This document shows, in pieces, positions 25,149 through 34,295 of a DNA stretch of 64,000 nt (positions are counted from its first letter, which is position 1; every line of letters begins with the position of its first letter). Below the pieces are notes generated by a model. That model saw nothing but the letters and a program-made list of their open reading frames with translations, did no database searches and had not been told where the DNA came from. This stretch comes from Reyranella aquatilis (GTDB taxonomy: Bacteria; Pseudomonadota; Alphaproteobacteria; Reyranellales; Reyranellaceae), in the NCBI RefSeq assembly GCF_020880995.1, contig NZ_JAJISD010000001.1, positions 620,001 to 684,000 of the forward strand, in the 5' to 3' direction. The position numbers and the translations under genes are program-made.

Positions 25149-25178
25149 TTGCGCACACAAGATTTTGTAATTTACTAT
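25149..25178 (+). promoter_or_regulatory. nrdJ promoter with NrdR-box-like site in the spacer
   Basis: TTGCGC (25149-25154), 18-bp spacer, TACTAT (25173-25178). The spacer holds ACACAAGATTTTGTAA (25155-25170), which resembles the NrdR box (acaCwAtATaTwGtgt). A small palindrome CTACA-AAA-TGTAG (25136-25148) lies just upstream. The intergenic stretch 24971-25270 otherwise holds the NDUFA12 promoter and an inverted repeat; I see no cobalamin riboswitch B12 box. Confidence 0.45.
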
Positions 25179-25199
25179 CATCGCGTGCCCACATGTGCG

Positions 25200-25219
25200 T
25201 GTTCGATCTCGATCGAACA
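25200..25219 (+). repeat. Inverted repeat in the nrdJ leader
   Basis: Perfect 8-bp arms TGTTCGAT and ATCGAACA around CTCG, about 15-20 nt after the predicted transcription start of nrdJ. It could be a leader hairpin or an operator. Confidence 0.45.
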
Positions 25220-25270
25220 GCCCCCGCGACAGGGAACCAGAATGGCGGGAACAGGCACGGGGGATCGTCG

Positions 25271-28200
25271 ATGCGCTTCGAGCGTCGGTATACGCAAGCA
25301 GGAAAATCGCCATTCGCGGGAATGGCGTTTCGTGCTGCCGACTCCGAAATCCGCAACCCCGACGGCTCTATCGTCTTCCAGCTGAAGAACGTCGACGTAC
25401 CGGCCGACTGGTCGCAGGTCGCCTCGGACGTTCTCGCCCAGAAGTATTTCCGTCGCGCCGGAGTGCCGGCCCGCCTGATCCGCGTCCGCGACGATGACCT
25501 GCCCGAGTTCCTGTGGCGCTCGGTGCCCGACGAGGCCGCTCTGGCGGCGATGCCCGAGGCAGATCGTTTCGGCAGCGAGACCAGCGCACGTCAGGTGTTC
25601 CATCGAATGGCCGGCGCCTGGACCTACTGGGGATGGAAGGGCGGCTACTTCGACAGCGAAGAGGATGCGCGCTCCTTCTATGACGAGCATTGCTTCATGC
25701 TTGCCGCCCAGATCTGCGCACCCAACTCGCCGCAATGGTTCAACACCGGTCTGCACTGGGCCTATGGCATCGACGGTCCCGGTCAGGGCCATTGGTTCGT
25801 CGACCATGAAGACGGCAAGGCGTATCCGTCCGCCTCGGCCTACGAGCGGCCGCAGCCCCATGCCTGTTTCATCCAGAGTGTTTCCGACGATCTGGTGAAC
25901 GAAGGCGGCATCATGGATCTGTGGATCCGCGAAGCGCGTCTTTTCAAGTACGGCTCCGGCACCGGGTCCAATTTCTCCAGGGTCCGCGGAGAGGGCGAAA
26001 AGCTTTCCGGCGGCGGCTCCTCCTCCGGCCTGATGTCGTTCCTCAAGATCGGCGATCGGGCAGCCGGCGCCATCAAGTCGGGCGGCACCACCCGCCGCGC
26101 CGCGAAGATGGTGACCGTCGACATCGATCATCCCGACATCGAGGAGTTCATCTCCTGGAAGTCGCTGGAAGAACAGAAGGTCGCCGCACTCGTCGCGGGA
26201 TCCAAGCTCGCGAACCGCCATCTCAATGCCGTGATGCAGGCCTGTCTCGATGGCGACGGCGATGCCGCATTCGATCCCCGCCGGAACCCGGAACTGCGTC
26301 AGGCGATCGTGGCGGCCCGACAGGTCGAGCTGCCCGAAAACTACATTCAGCGCGTCATCCAGTTTGCGCGCCAGGGTTACCGGCACATCGAATTCCCGAC
26401 CTTCGATACGGACTGGGAATCGGAAGCCTACGCGTCCGTCTCCGGCCAGAACGCCAACAACTCCGTGCGCGTCACCGATGCCTTCCTGCGGGCGGTCGAG
26501 GAAGACCGGCAGTGGGCGCTGACCGAGCGGACGACCGGCAAGGTGTCGAAGACGGTGGGCGCCCGCCTCCTCTGGGATCAGGTCGCCGAGGCCGCCTGGC
26601 ACTCCGCCGATCCCGGCGTGCAGTACGACACCACGATCAACGACTGGCATACCTGCCCGGAGTCGGGCCGCATCAACGCCTCGAACCCGTGTTCCGAGTA
26701 TATGTTCCTCGACGACACGGCGTGCAATCTCGCCTCGCTGAACCTCATGCGGTTCCGGCGCGACGACGGCTCGATCGACGTCGAGGCCCTGGAACATGCC
26801 AGCCGCCTGTGGACAGTCGTGCTCGAGATCTCGGTGATGATGGCGCAGTATCCGTCGCGCCGGATCGCCGAGCTCTCCTACCGGTACCGTACGCTGGGTC
26901 TCGGCTACGCCAATTTCGGCGCGTTGCTGATGGCCTCCGGCCTCGGCTACGACAGCGCTCAGGGCCGCGCGATCGCAGGGGCCCTGACCGCCATCATGAC
27001 CGGCACCGCCTACGCCACGTCGGCCGAGCTGGCGGGCCTCATGGGCGCGTTCCCGGGCTTCGCGGCCAACCGCCAAGCCATGCTGCGGGTCATCCGCAAC
27101 CATCGTCGCGCGGCATTCGGGTCGGGCGAGGCCTACGAGGGACTCTCCATTCGCCCGCAGGCACTGGATGCCGCCAACTGCAGCGACTCCCGCCTCGTCG
27201 AGGCCGCCCGCCGTGTATGGGATCGCGCCTTGGTCTTGGGCGAACGTCATGGCTATCGCAACGCACAGGTCTCCGTCATCGCGCCCACCGGCACGATCGG
27301 CCTGGTGATGGACTGCGACACGACGGGCATCGAGCCCGACTTCGCGCTGGTGAAGTTCAAGAAGCTGGCCGGCGGCGGGTATTTCAAGATCATCAACCAG
27401 ACCGTCCCGCTGGCGCTGCGCACCCTGGGCTACGACGAGCCCGCGATACGGCGGATCGTCGACCATGCCGTGGGTCACGGTTCGCTCGCATCGGCGCCGG
27501 CCATCAACCATGAGAGCCTGGCGTCGCGTGGCTTCGATGCCGCGGCATTGGCCCGGGTCGACCAGGCTATCGCAACCGCTTTCGATATCAGATTCGCCTT
27601 CTCGCGCTACACGCTGGGCGAGGCGTTCTGCCGTGAGGTCCTCGGTCTCGACGAGCAGGCACTGGCCGATCCGAAGCTCGATATCCTCTCTCATCTCGGC
27701 TTCTCTCGCAGTGACATTGCCGCCGCGAACGTCCACGCGTGCGGCACGATGAGCATCGAGAGTGCTCCCGATCTCAGGCGCGAACATCTTTCCGTGTTCG
27801 ATTGTGCGAATCCCTGTGGACGAGATGGCAAGGGCTGCTTGTCTGCAGAGAGTCACATACGCATGATGGCTGCAGCACAACCCTTCGTATCGGGCGCCAT
27901 CTCCAAGACCATCAACATGCCAAACGCAGCGACGGTCGAGGATTGCCGCAAGGCCTACGAGATGTCCTGGAAGCTCGGCTTGAAAGCGAACGCTCTCTAT
28001 CGTGACGGCTCCAAGCTATCGCAGCCCCTGTCTGCCATGGTCCTTGGCGACGATATTGCTGCTAACGACGATCTGGCTGACCTGTCACCCGCCGCGCGTG
28101 CGCCGATCATCGCCGAGCGGATCGTGGAGCGCATCGTCGAGCGCGAGGTCCGCGCCGGCCGCGAGCGCATGCCGCAACGCCGCAAGGGATACACGCAGAA

Positions 28201-28960
28201 GGCCAACGTGGGCGGCCACAAGGTCTACCTGCGGACCGGCGAATACGAGGATGGCCGGGTCGGCGAGATCTTCATCGACATGCACAAGGAAGGCGCGGCG
28301 TTCCGCAGCCTGATGAACAACTTCGCCATCGCGATCTCGATCGGCCTGCAGTACGGGGTGCCGCTCGAGGAGTTCGTTGAGGCCTATACGTTCACGCGCT
28401 TCGAGCCGTCGGGAATGGTCGAGGGCAACGACGCGATCAAGATGTCGACTTCGGTGCTCGACTATATCTTCCGCGAGCTCGCGATCTCCTATCTCGGGCG
28501 CAACGACCTCGCGCATGTCGAACAGGCCGACCTGCATCCCGACGGGGTAGGCCGCGGCGAGGTCCAGGGCGAGTTGCCCGTTCCCGGTACGGATGCCGCA
28601 CAGGCGGCGGCGGCGGCGGTGAGCCGGATCGCCAGTGTCGGCTACATGCGCAGCAACCTCTACGTTTTGAACGGCAGGACTGCCGGCAATGCCGCGATCG
28701 CCCATGAAGCGATCGCTGGCGCCGCCCTGCCCCACGGACTGACGGACGGACCAGCCGTCGCTTCGGCGCACATCGCCAAGGCGGCCGCCGTCGGCGTCGC
28801 GGTCGGAGAAGCGTCTCCCTCCCCCCTGGGACAAGCCCTCGTGGCGAAGCTCAAGGGATTCGAGGGCGATGCCTGTCCGGAGTGCGGCAACTTCACCATG
28901 GTTCGCAACGGGACGTGCCTCAAATGCACGACCTGCGGCGGCACCACCGGCTGCAGTTGA
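25271..28960 (+). CDS. nrdJ: Adenosylcobalamin-dependent (class II) ribonucleotide reductase
   Basis: A 1229-residue enzyme reducing ribonucleotides to deoxyribonucleotides with coenzyme B12, independent of oxygen. Landmarks are C199 in PHACFIQSV; the [22 protein letters not shown] nucleotide loop; the radical-site triad N472, C474, E476 in [23 protein letters not shown]; and [29 protein letters not shown]. The C terminus ends in a zinc-ribbon-like [23 protein letters not shown], typical of the long alphaproteobacterial NrdJ. The ATG at 25271 follows GGGGGA; an upstream in-frame ATG at 25193 would add unconserved sequence. No accessory nrd gene is adjacent. Confidence 0.97.
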   Translation: MRFERRYTQAGKSPFAGMAFRAADSEIRNPDGSIVFQLKNVDVPADWSQVASDVLAQKYFRRAGVPARLIRVRDDDLPEFLWRSVPDEAALAAMPEADRFGSETSARQVFHRMAGAWTYWGWKGGYFDSEEDARSFYDEHCFMLAAQICAPNSPQWFNTGLHWAYGIDGPGQGHWFVDHEDGKAYPSASAYERPQPHACFIQSVSDDLVNEGGIMDLWIREARLFKYGSGTGSNFSRVRGEGEKLSGGGSSSGLMSFLKIGDRAAGAIKSGGTTRRAAKMVTVDIDHPDIEEFISWKSLEEQKVAALVAGSKLANRHLNAVMQACLDGDGDAAFDPRRNPELRQAIVAARQVELPENYIQRVIQFARQGYRHIEFPTFDTDWESEAYASVSGQNANNSVRVTDAFLRAVEEDRQWALTERTTGKVSKTVGARLLWDQVAEAAWHSADPGVQYDTTINDWHTCPESGRINASNPCSEYMFLDDTACNLASLNLMRFRRDDGSIDVEALEHASRLWTVVLEISVMMAQYPSRRIAELSYRYRTLGLGYANFGALLMASGLGYDSAQGRAIAGALTAIMTGTAYATSAELAGLMGAFPGFAANRQAMLRVIRNHRRAAFGSGEAYEGLSIRPQALDAANCSDSRLVEAARRVWDRALVLGERHGYRNAQVSVIAPTGTIGLVMDCDTTGIEPDFALVKFKKLAGGGYFKIINQTVPLALRTLGYDEPAIRRIVDHAVGHGSLASAPAINHESLASRGFDAAALARVDQAIATAFDIRFAFSRYTLGEAFCREVLGLDEQALADPKLDILSHLGFSRSDIAAANVHACGTMSIESAPDLRREHLSVFDCANPCGRDGKGCLSAESHIRMMAAAQPFVSGAISKTINMPNAATVEDCRKAYEMSWKLGLKANALYRDGSKLSQPLSAMVLGDDIAANDDLADLSPAARAPIIAERIVERIVEREVRAGRERMPQRRKGYTQKANVGGHKVYLRTGEYEDGRVGEIFIDMHKEGAAFRSLMNNFAIAISIGLQYGVPLEEFVEAYTFTRFEPSGMVEGNDAIKMSTSVLDYIFRELAISYLGRNDLAHVEQADLHPDGVGRGEVQGELPVPGTDAAQAAAAAVSRIASVGYMRSNLYVLNGRTAGNAAIAHEAIAGAALPHGLTDGPAVASAHIAKAAAVGVAVGEASPSPLGQALVAKLKGFEGDACPECGNFTMVRNGTCLKCTTCGGTTGCS

Positions 28961-29038
28961 GCATGCGTGGCGTAGCGTACCCGCGTACCCCGGGGGCCTC
29001 ACGGTTGGGGACCTCATAGCTAACCATAGGAGACAGTT

Positions 29039-29095
29039 ATGGCTGCTAAGAAAAAGGCTGCGAAGAAGAAGGCTGCTAAGAAGAAGAAGCAGTAA
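29039..29095 (+). CDS. 18-residue Lys/Ala-rich mini-protein (histone H1-tail-like)
   Basis: ATG at 29039 preceded by AGGAGAC at ideal spacing encodes MAAKKKAAKKKAAKKKKQ and a TAA stop. It consists of AAKKK repeats like the C-terminal tails of histone H1-like bacterial proteins, with no room for a globular domain. Ten of 18 residues are Lys, so nucleic-acid binding is the simplest guess. It lies 78 bp after nrdJ and directly before a structured RNA region, so it may instead be a regulatory leader-type peptide. It is too short for homology-based proof. Confidence 0.6.
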   Translation: MAAKKKAAKKKAAKKKKQ

Positions 29096-29099
29096 TCAG

Positions 29100-29304
29100 G
29101 AAAGGGCGTAGGTCAAAGTTCACTTTGACCCCTCTAACCAACGCCTTTCGGCTTCCGTGTGGGCGCCCCCTTCTGGGGGCCCCACCGGAGGCCACCTAAC
29201 AGAAGACGAGCACAAAGCCGATCCGACGCCTTCGTTTACGGAGGCGGAAAGGCGAAACTACCAAAGCGTCCGGCGACCTCAGGGTCTGCCGGACTTTTTT
29301 CTTT
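29100..29304 (+). ncRNA. Structured RNA region with consecutive hairpins and terminal intrinsic terminator
   Basis: Three helices precede a terminator. P1: an outer stem 29100-29109/29141-29149 (one bulge) enclosing GGTCAAAG-TTCA-CTTTGACC (29111-29130). P2: about 19 bp, 29150-29170 with 29175-29193, loop TTCT, two single-base bulges (T29158, C29164). P3: 8 bp with a TTTA loop (29227-29246). P4 is the terminator at 29268-29304. P1 and P2 abut with no gap. No open frame of note covers it. It could be a small RNA, a structured 3' UTR of the nrdJ/mini-ORF transcript, or a stack of terminators. Confidence 0.5.
29268..29304 (+). terminator. Rho-independent terminator
   Basis: GTCCGGC (29268-29274) pairs with GCCGGAC (29288-29294); inside, GACC-TCAG-GGTC extends the stem with a single bulged T. 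Six T follow (29295-29300), then CTTT. Textbook intrinsic terminator on the plus strand, ending the nrdJ/mini-ORF/structured RNA unit ahead of the TetR gene. Confidence 0.85.
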
Positions 29305-29335
29305 CCGCCTTGAAGATACGTGATTTCGGTATTAC

Positions 29336-29989
29336 ATGGCGCCCATGAATACTGACCGGTCAGTCAATAACGACCCAACGTCGCCTTCCAGATTGAGGCG
29401 GCCGCAGGATCGCGCGTCGGAAATCGCGCGCGCCGCGCTCGACCTGTTCGTCACTCGGGGATTCGCCGCGACCAAGCTCGAGGACGTCGCCCGGGCAGCG
29501 TCGGTCAGCAAGGGACTTCCCTACGTCTACTTCAAGAACAAGGAAGAACTCTTCAAGACCGTGATCAGCGAGGCGATGGGCGGCCCCCTCTCCGACGCCA
29601 ACCAGGTCATCGAGGGCTTCGAGGGAACGACGGAAGACCTGCTCCGCCAGATGATCGACGGTTTCCGCGCCTTCGAGGAAAGCCCCGCCGGCGGGGTCGT
29701 CAAACTGATCCTGGCGGAAGCCGGCAACTTTCCGGAGGTCGCCCGCTTCTGCAACCAGTTCAACCGGCGCGGTCGCGACCTCTTCATCCGAGTCCTCCGC
29801 CGCGGCGTAGACAGCGGCGAGTTTCGCCCCATCTCGGACCTCGACTCCACCGCCATGGTCCTCGTCCAGCCGCTCGCCATGTTCTCCGTGTGGAAGCGTG
29901 CCCTGGCGCCGTTCGATCCCGGCAGGGTCGACAGCGACCAGTTCTACGCCGCCTATCTCGACTTCGTTCTCAAAGGGCTCCGGCCATGA
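29336..29989 (+). CDS. TetR/AcrR-family repressor of the RND efflux operon
   Basis: A 217-residue regulator. The N-terminal HTH is RASEIARAALDLFVTRGFAATKLEDVARAASVSKGLPYVYFKNKEELFKTVISEAM, the TetR signature; the C-terminal ligand domain includes LILAEAGNFPEVARFCNQFNRRGRDLFIRVLRRGVDSGEFRPI. Its stop overlaps the adaptor start (ATGA), so it is co-transcribed with the pump it probably controls. A palindrome typical of TetR operators lies inside its first codons. The start is either ATG 29336 or ATG 29345; neither has a Shine-Dalgarno. Confidence 0.92.
   Translation: MAPMNTDRSVNNDPTSPSRLRRPQDRASEIARAALDLFVTRGFAATKLEDVARAASVSKGLPYVYFKNKEELFKTVISEAMGGPLSDANQVIEGFEGTTEDLLRQMIDGFRAFEESPAGGVVKLILAEAGNFPEVARFCNQFNRRGRDLFIRVLRRGVDSGEFRPISDLDSTAMVLVQPLAMFSVWKRALAPFDPGRVDSDQFYAAYLDFVLKGLRP
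29351..29364. promoter_or_regulatory. TetR-type operator palindrome
   Basis: ACTGACCGGTCAGT is a perfect 14-bp palindrome of the common TGACCGGTCA operator type. It sits within the first codons of the tetR gene, where binding would block early elongation or initiation and give autoregulation of the whole pump operon. Confidence 0.65.
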
Positions 29990-31119
29990 ATAGCAATCGC
30001 AAGATCGTCCTCGTCGCCGTCGGCGCCGCGTTGCTGTTGGGCGGCGGCGCGTTCGCCTGGAAGAGCGGCAAGGTCGCGCCCCCCGTCGGCAATGGCGCCG
30101 CGGTCGCAAAGGCCAACGATCGCCCCCTGGAGCTGATCCCCGCCGAGGTCCACACAATCAAGCCGCGCGGCCTGCTCGACGTCGTCCGCTTCACCGGCAC
30201 CACGCAGCCGATCGACCAGACGATCGTGAAGAGCCGTGTCGCCGGCCGTCTCGCAGAAGTGCTCGTCCGCGAGGGTGACCGTGTCACGGAAGGCCAGGTG
30301 CTGGCCCGCTTCGAAACCACCGAGCTGCAGGCCAAGCTGAACGAACGTCAGTCCGCGCTCGAGGCAGCACGCGCCGACGCGCGCTGGACGGCCCGTGACC
30401 GCTCCGACAAGGAGACGCTGGCCAATCGCAACATCGTCTCGCAATCCGCCGCCGACCAGGCGCGCGCGACCGCCGAGAACCGCGCGTCCATGGTGGCCGT
30501 TGCCGAGGCCCAGCTCGACGTGGCCCGCAAGAACCTCGCCGATGCCGAGGTGAAGGCGCCGTTCGACGGCGTGGTCGGCGAGCGCCTCGCCAACCAGGGC
30601 GAGTCGCTGCCCATCGACGGCAAGATCCTCGCCTTGCTCGACACCAGTCATGTCGAGATCGCCGCCCAGATGCCGGCCGCGGACGTGATCCGCATGAAGG
30701 TCGGCCAGGCGGCCACCGTCACGCTGGAGGGCTTCGGCGACCGCGTCTTCAACGGCAAGATCACCCGGATCAGCCCGACCACGCAGGCCGGCTCGCGCTC
30801 CATTCCCGTCTATGTCGAGATCACCGACCGGCACGAGGCGCTGCGCGGCGGCCTCTTCGGCACGGGCAGCGTTACGGTCCAGGAGAAGGGACACGCACTC
30901 GCGGTCCCGGCCTCCGCCATGCGCAAGGACGACCAGGGCGACTACGTGCTGGCGGTCGAGAACGGCGTGTTGGTGCGCAAGCCGGTCGGCGCCGTGCGCA
31001 CCTGGTCGCGCGGCGAGCTCGTCGAGGTAAAGGGCCTGGAATCGGGCATGACCGTCGTCTCCGCCCCCCTGCCCGGCCTGCAGGCCGGCCAACGGGTCAA
31101 ACTCGTCGAGACCCGCTAG
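29986..31119 (+). CDS. RND efflux periplasmic adaptor subunit (membrane fusion protein)
   Basis: A 377-residue adaptor linking the inner-membrane RND pump to an outer-membrane channel. It has an N-terminal anchor (IVLVAVGAALLLGGGAFAW), a lipoyl/barrel-sandwich half (VDRF-like TIVKSRVAGRLAEVLVREGDRVTEGQVLARFET), a coiled-coil hairpin (ELQAKLNERQSALEAARADARWTARDRSDKETLANRNIVSQSAADQARATAENRASMVAVAEAQLDVARKNLADAEV), a second lipoyl half (KAPFDGVVGERLANQGE) and beta-barrel and proximal domains. No outer-membrane factor gene follows, so it must share one encoded elsewhere. Confidence 0.95.
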   Translation: MNSNRKIVLVAVGAALLLGGGAFAWKSGKVAPPVGNGAAVAKANDRPLELIPAEVHTIKPRGLLDVVRFTGTTQPIDQTIVKSRVAGRLAEVLVREGDRVTEGQVLARFETTELQAKLNERQSALEAARADARWTARDRSDKETLANRNIVSQSAADQARATAENRASMVAVAEAQLDVARKNLADAEVKAPFDGVVGERLANQGESLPIDGKILALLDTSHVEIAAQMPAADVIRMKVGQAATVTLEGFGDRVFNGKITRISPTTQAGSRSIPVYVEITDRHEALRGGLFGTGSVTVQEKGHALAVPASAMRKDDQGDYVLAVENGVLVRKPVGAVRTWSRGELVEVKGLESGMTVVSAPLPGLQAGQRVKLVETR

Positions 31120-31127
31120 GACACCCC

Positions 31128-34100
31128 ATGAAGCTCACCCAGATCGCGGTCGACAATCCGGTCTTCGCCACCATGATGATGGTGGCGTTGCTGGTCATGG
31201 GCCTGTTCTCGTACCGCACGCTCGGCATCGACCAGTTCCCCAACGTCGATTTTCCCATCGTCGTCGTCACCACCGACTATCCCGGCGCCTCACCCGAGAC
31301 GGTCGAGAGCGAGATCAGCCGCAAGATCGAGGAATCGGTCAACGCCATCGCCGGCCTCAAGACTCTCACATCGCGCTCGCTCGAGGGCAGGTCGATCGTC
31401 ATCGCCGAGTTCGAACTGTCGGTCCCCTCCGCGGTCGCCATGCAGGACGTCCGCGAGAAGGTGCAGATGGTCCGGGCGTCCTTCCGGCCGGAGATCAAGG
31501 AACCGCTGATCCAGCGCTTCAATCCGGACGACCAGCCGATCGTGTCGATCGCCGTGCGCTCGGACGTGCGGTCCGTGCGCGACCTCACGACATTGGCCGA
31601 CCAGATCATCATCAAGCGCCTGCAGACGGTGCGCGACGTCGGCCGCGCCACCATCGCCGGCGGCCTCAAGCGCCAGATCAACATCGAACTCGATCCCGGC
31701 CGCATGCACGCTCTTCGCGTCGGCGTGAACGACATCATGCGGGCGATCAAGGACGAGAACCAGAATTTCCCCGCCGGCAACGTTCAGCGCGGCAACGACG
31801 ACCGCGTCATTGAGGTCACGGGCCGCGTTGCAGAGCCGGGCGACTTCGCCGACCTGATCGTGGCACGGCGTGGCCAGGCACCTGTCTATCTGCGCCAGGT
31901 CGCCAACGTGGTCGACGGCCAGCAGGAGCTGGAAAACGTCGCCATGCTGAACGGCGAGCGGGCTCTCGCCATCGACGTGGTGAAGACCCAGGGGTCGAAC
32001 ACCATCGAGGTGGCGCGCGGCGTCCGCCGCGCCGTCGCCGAGCTGCAATCGTCCCTGCCCCCCGACGTCAAGCTGGAGATCGTGCGCGACAGCTCGCGGG
32101 GCATCCAGAACTCGGTCGACAACGTCCAGCAGACGATGATCGAGGGTGGCATCCTAACGATCGCCATCGTCTTCCTTTTCCTGCACTCATGGCGTAGCAC
32201 CGTCATCACGGGCCTTGCCCTGCCGATCTCGGTGTTCGGCGCCTTCATGGTGATGGCGGCCTTCGGGTTCACGCTCAACGTGCTCACCCTGATGGCGCTC
32301 AGCCTCGCCATCGGCATTCTGATCGACGACGCCATCGTGGTTCGCGAGAACATCATGCGCCACATCGGCTTCGGCAAGACGCATCGCCAGGCTGCGATCG
32401 ACGGCACCAACGAGATCGGTCTCGCGGTCCTCGCGACCACCTTCTGCATCGTGGCGGTGTTCCTCCCGGTCGCCTTCATGGGCGGCATCATTGGCCGCTT
32501 CTTCTTCCAGTTCGGCGTCATGGTCTCGGCCGCGGTGCTGATCTCGCTGTTCGTCTCGTTCACCCTCGACCCGATGCTGTCTTCGGTGTGGTACGACCCC
32601 CAGGCCCACGGCAACGGCCGCTTCGCCCGCATCGTCAACAGCACGCAGGAGAAGGCGAACGGCGTCTATCGCGTGGTCCTCGGCTGGGCGCTGCGCTGGC
32701 CCAAGCTGACCCTGCTGATTGCGCTCGGTACGTTCCTCGGCAGCTTCGCGCTGCCGAAGTACATCGGCTTCGAGTTCGTGCCACAGGCCGATCTCGGCGA
32801 GCAGGTCGTGAGCATCGAGACGCCGGTCGGCTCCTCGCTGGAGTACACCGAAGCCAAGCTGCGCCAGGTCGATACCGCGCTGCGTGAATTTCCGGAGATC
32901 GACTACACCTACGGCACGGTCAACACCGGCTACGCCAACGGCAAAAATCAGGGCAGCCTCTATCTGAAGCTGAAACCACTAAAGCAACGGACCCGCTCGC
33001 CCGAGCAGCTCGCCCAGCCGATCCGCGAGCGGCTGGCCAGCATCCCGGGCATTCTCGTCTCGATCAACATCCCGGGTGGCCCGGGCGGCGGTGTCCAGAA
33101 GCAACTGCAACTTTCGCTGCAGGGTCCCGACACCAACGTCCTCGATTCGCTGTCGCAGGACGTGATGAAGCGCGCCGCCGACATCCGGGGCGTCGTCGAT
33201 CTCGACCGCAACCTCAAGGCCGCCAAGCCGATCCTGTCGGTTCGCCTGCGCCGCGATGCCGCGTCGGATCTCGGCCTCGGCACCGCCGCCGTCGCCCAGT
33301 CGCTGCGTCCCCTCTTCGCCGGCGACGAGACCAGCCTGTGGCGTGCGCCGGACGGCGAGAACTACATGGTCATGGTCCGCCTGCCCACCGACGACCGTAC
33401 CGGCGTAGCGGACCTGCAGCGCATCTGGTTCACCGCCGGCACCGAGCCCAACGGTCTGCCGCGCATGGTCCACATCGCCCAGATCGCGGACGTCGTGACC
33501 GATGTCGGCGCCTCGCAGATCAACCGCCGCGACCTCAACCGCGAGGTCCAGATCACCGCCAACGTGTATGGCCGCTCGGCCGGCGAGGTCTCGAGCGAGC
33601 TGCAGAAGATCCTTACCGAGATGAAGCTGCCGCCCGGCTACCGTTTCGTGTTCGGTGGCTCGACCAAGGACATCGCCGAGAGCGCAGCCTATGCCGGGCA
33701 GGCGCTTCTGATGGCCGTCATCCTGATCTACCTGATCCTGGCGTCGCAGTTCGGCAGCTTCCTGCAGCCCATCGCCATCATGATGTCGCTGCCGATGTCG
33801 CTGATTGGCGTGTTCCTCGGCCTGCTGGTCGCCGGCACGACACTGAACATCTTCTCGGCCATCGGCTTCATCATGCTGATGGGCCTGGTCACCAAGAACG
33901 CCATCCTGCTGGTCGATTTCTTCAATCAGTCGCGCGAGCGCGGGACTCCGGTCCACGAGGCGCTGCTCGAGGCAGGCTCGATCCGCCTTCGGCCGATCCT
34001 GATGACCACCCTCGCCATGGTGTTCGGCATGATGCCCCTGGCCCTTGGGCTGGGCGAAGGCGCCACCCAGCGCGCGCCGATGGCGCATGCCGTCATCGGC

Positions 34101-34241
34101 GGCCTGATCAGTTCGACGCTGCTCACCCTGGTCGTGGTGCCGGTCGTGCTGGTCTACATCGACCGGCTGAGCCTGTGGGCCAAGGCGCGTTTCAGCCGCT
34201 CGCCCGACCAGGTGGCCCGCGCTCACAAGCCAGCCGAGTAG
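31128..34241 (+). CDS. RND efflux transporter permease (HAE1/AcrB-like)
   Basis: A 1037-residue proton-driven inner-membrane exporter. The N-terminal helix MKLTQIAVDNPVFATMMMVALLVMGLFSY, FPNVDFPIVVVTTDYPGASPETVESEISRKIEESVNAIAGL, and the helix 4 region with AIGILIDDAIVVRENIMRHI, which carries the paired Asp of the proton relay, are family hallmarks. The second half repeats the fold and ends with MGLVTKNAILLVDFFNQSRERG and RLRPILMTTLAMVFGMMPLALGLGEGA. It starts 8 bp after the adaptor. Probably exports drugs or amphiphiles; the substrate is unknown. Confidence 0.96.
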   Translation: MKLTQIAVDNPVFATMMMVALLVMGLFSYRTLGIDQFPNVDFPIVVVTTDYPGASPETVESEISRKIEESVNAIAGLKTLTSRSLEGRSIVIAEFELSVPSAVAMQDVREKVQMVRASFRPEIKEPLIQRFNPDDQPIVSIAVRSDVRSVRDLTTLADQIIIKRLQTVRDVGRATIAGGLKRQINIELDPGRMHALRVGVNDIMRAIKDENQNFPAGNVQRGNDDRVIEVTGRVAEPGDFADLIVARRGQAPVYLRQVANVVDGQQELENVAMLNGERALAIDVVKTQGSNTIEVARGVRRAVAELQSSLPPDVKLEIVRDSSRGIQNSVDNVQQTMIEGGILTIAIVFLFLHSWRSTVITGLALPISVFGAFMVMAAFGFTLNVLTLMALSLAIGILIDDAIVVRENIMRHIGFGKTHRQAAIDGTNEIGLAVLATTFCIVAVFLPVAFMGGIIGRFFFQFGVMVSAAVLISLFVSFTLDPMLSSVWYDPQAHGNGRFARIVNSTQEKANGVYRVVLGWALRWPKLTLLIALGTFLGSFALPKYIGFEFVPQADLGEQVVSIETPVGSSLEYTEAKLRQVDTALREFPEIDYTYGTVNTGYANGKNQGSLYLKLKPLKQRTRSPEQLAQPIRERLASIPGILVSINIPGGPGGGVQKQLQLSLQGPDTNVLDSLSQDVMKRAADIRGVVDLDRNLKAAKPILSVRLRRDAASDLGLGTAAVAQSLRPLFAGDETSLWRAPDGENYMVMVRLPTDDRTGVADLQRIWFTAGTEPNGLPRMVHIAQIADVVTDVGASQINRRDLNREVQITANVYGRSAGEVSSELQKILTEMKLPPGYRFVFGGSTKDIAESAAYAGQALLMAVILIYLILASQFGSFLQPIAIMMSLPMSLIGVFLGLLVAGTTLNIFSAIGFIMLMGLVTKNAILLVDFFNQSRERGTPVHEALLEAGSIRLRPILMTTLAMVFGMMPLALGLGEGATQRAPMAHAVIGGLISSTLLTLVVVPVVLVYIDRLSLWAKARFSRSPDQVARAHKPAE

Positions 34242-34283
34242 GATTGCGGGAACGAATGGCCATCGTACTGGCACGATTCGCGC

Positions 34284-34289
34284 TATGCT
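34284..34289 (+). promoter_or_regulatory. -10-like hexamer directly before the FemAB-like gene
   Basis: TATGCT is followed by exactly six nucleotides and the ATG at 34296, the same -10-to-start distance as at 3257, 4638 and 62328. No convincing -35 is seen and no Shine-Dalgarno is present. Confidence 0.35.
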
Positions 34290-34295
34290 GGCCTC

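Noticed and set aside
24971-25270. Cobalamin riboswitch ahead of the B12-dependent nrdJ
   Set aside because: No B12-box-like conserved segment or long multi-stem leader is visible; promoter and start leave under 100 nt.
25178-27880. A 900-codon frame antisense to nrdJ
   Set aside because: No recognisable domain, no Shine-Dalgarno, and it mirrors the codon structure of a clearly real gene.
29039-29095. The AAG/GCT repeats as a CRISPR or tandem DNA repeat
   Set aside because: Repeat units are short, coding-phased and lack spacers.
29096-29310. tmRNA, SRP RNA, 6S RNA or a tRNA in the structured region
   Set aside because: No CCA end or tag-peptide frame, no SRP GNAR-tetraloop helix motif, no long central-bulge rod and no cloverleaf could be drawn.
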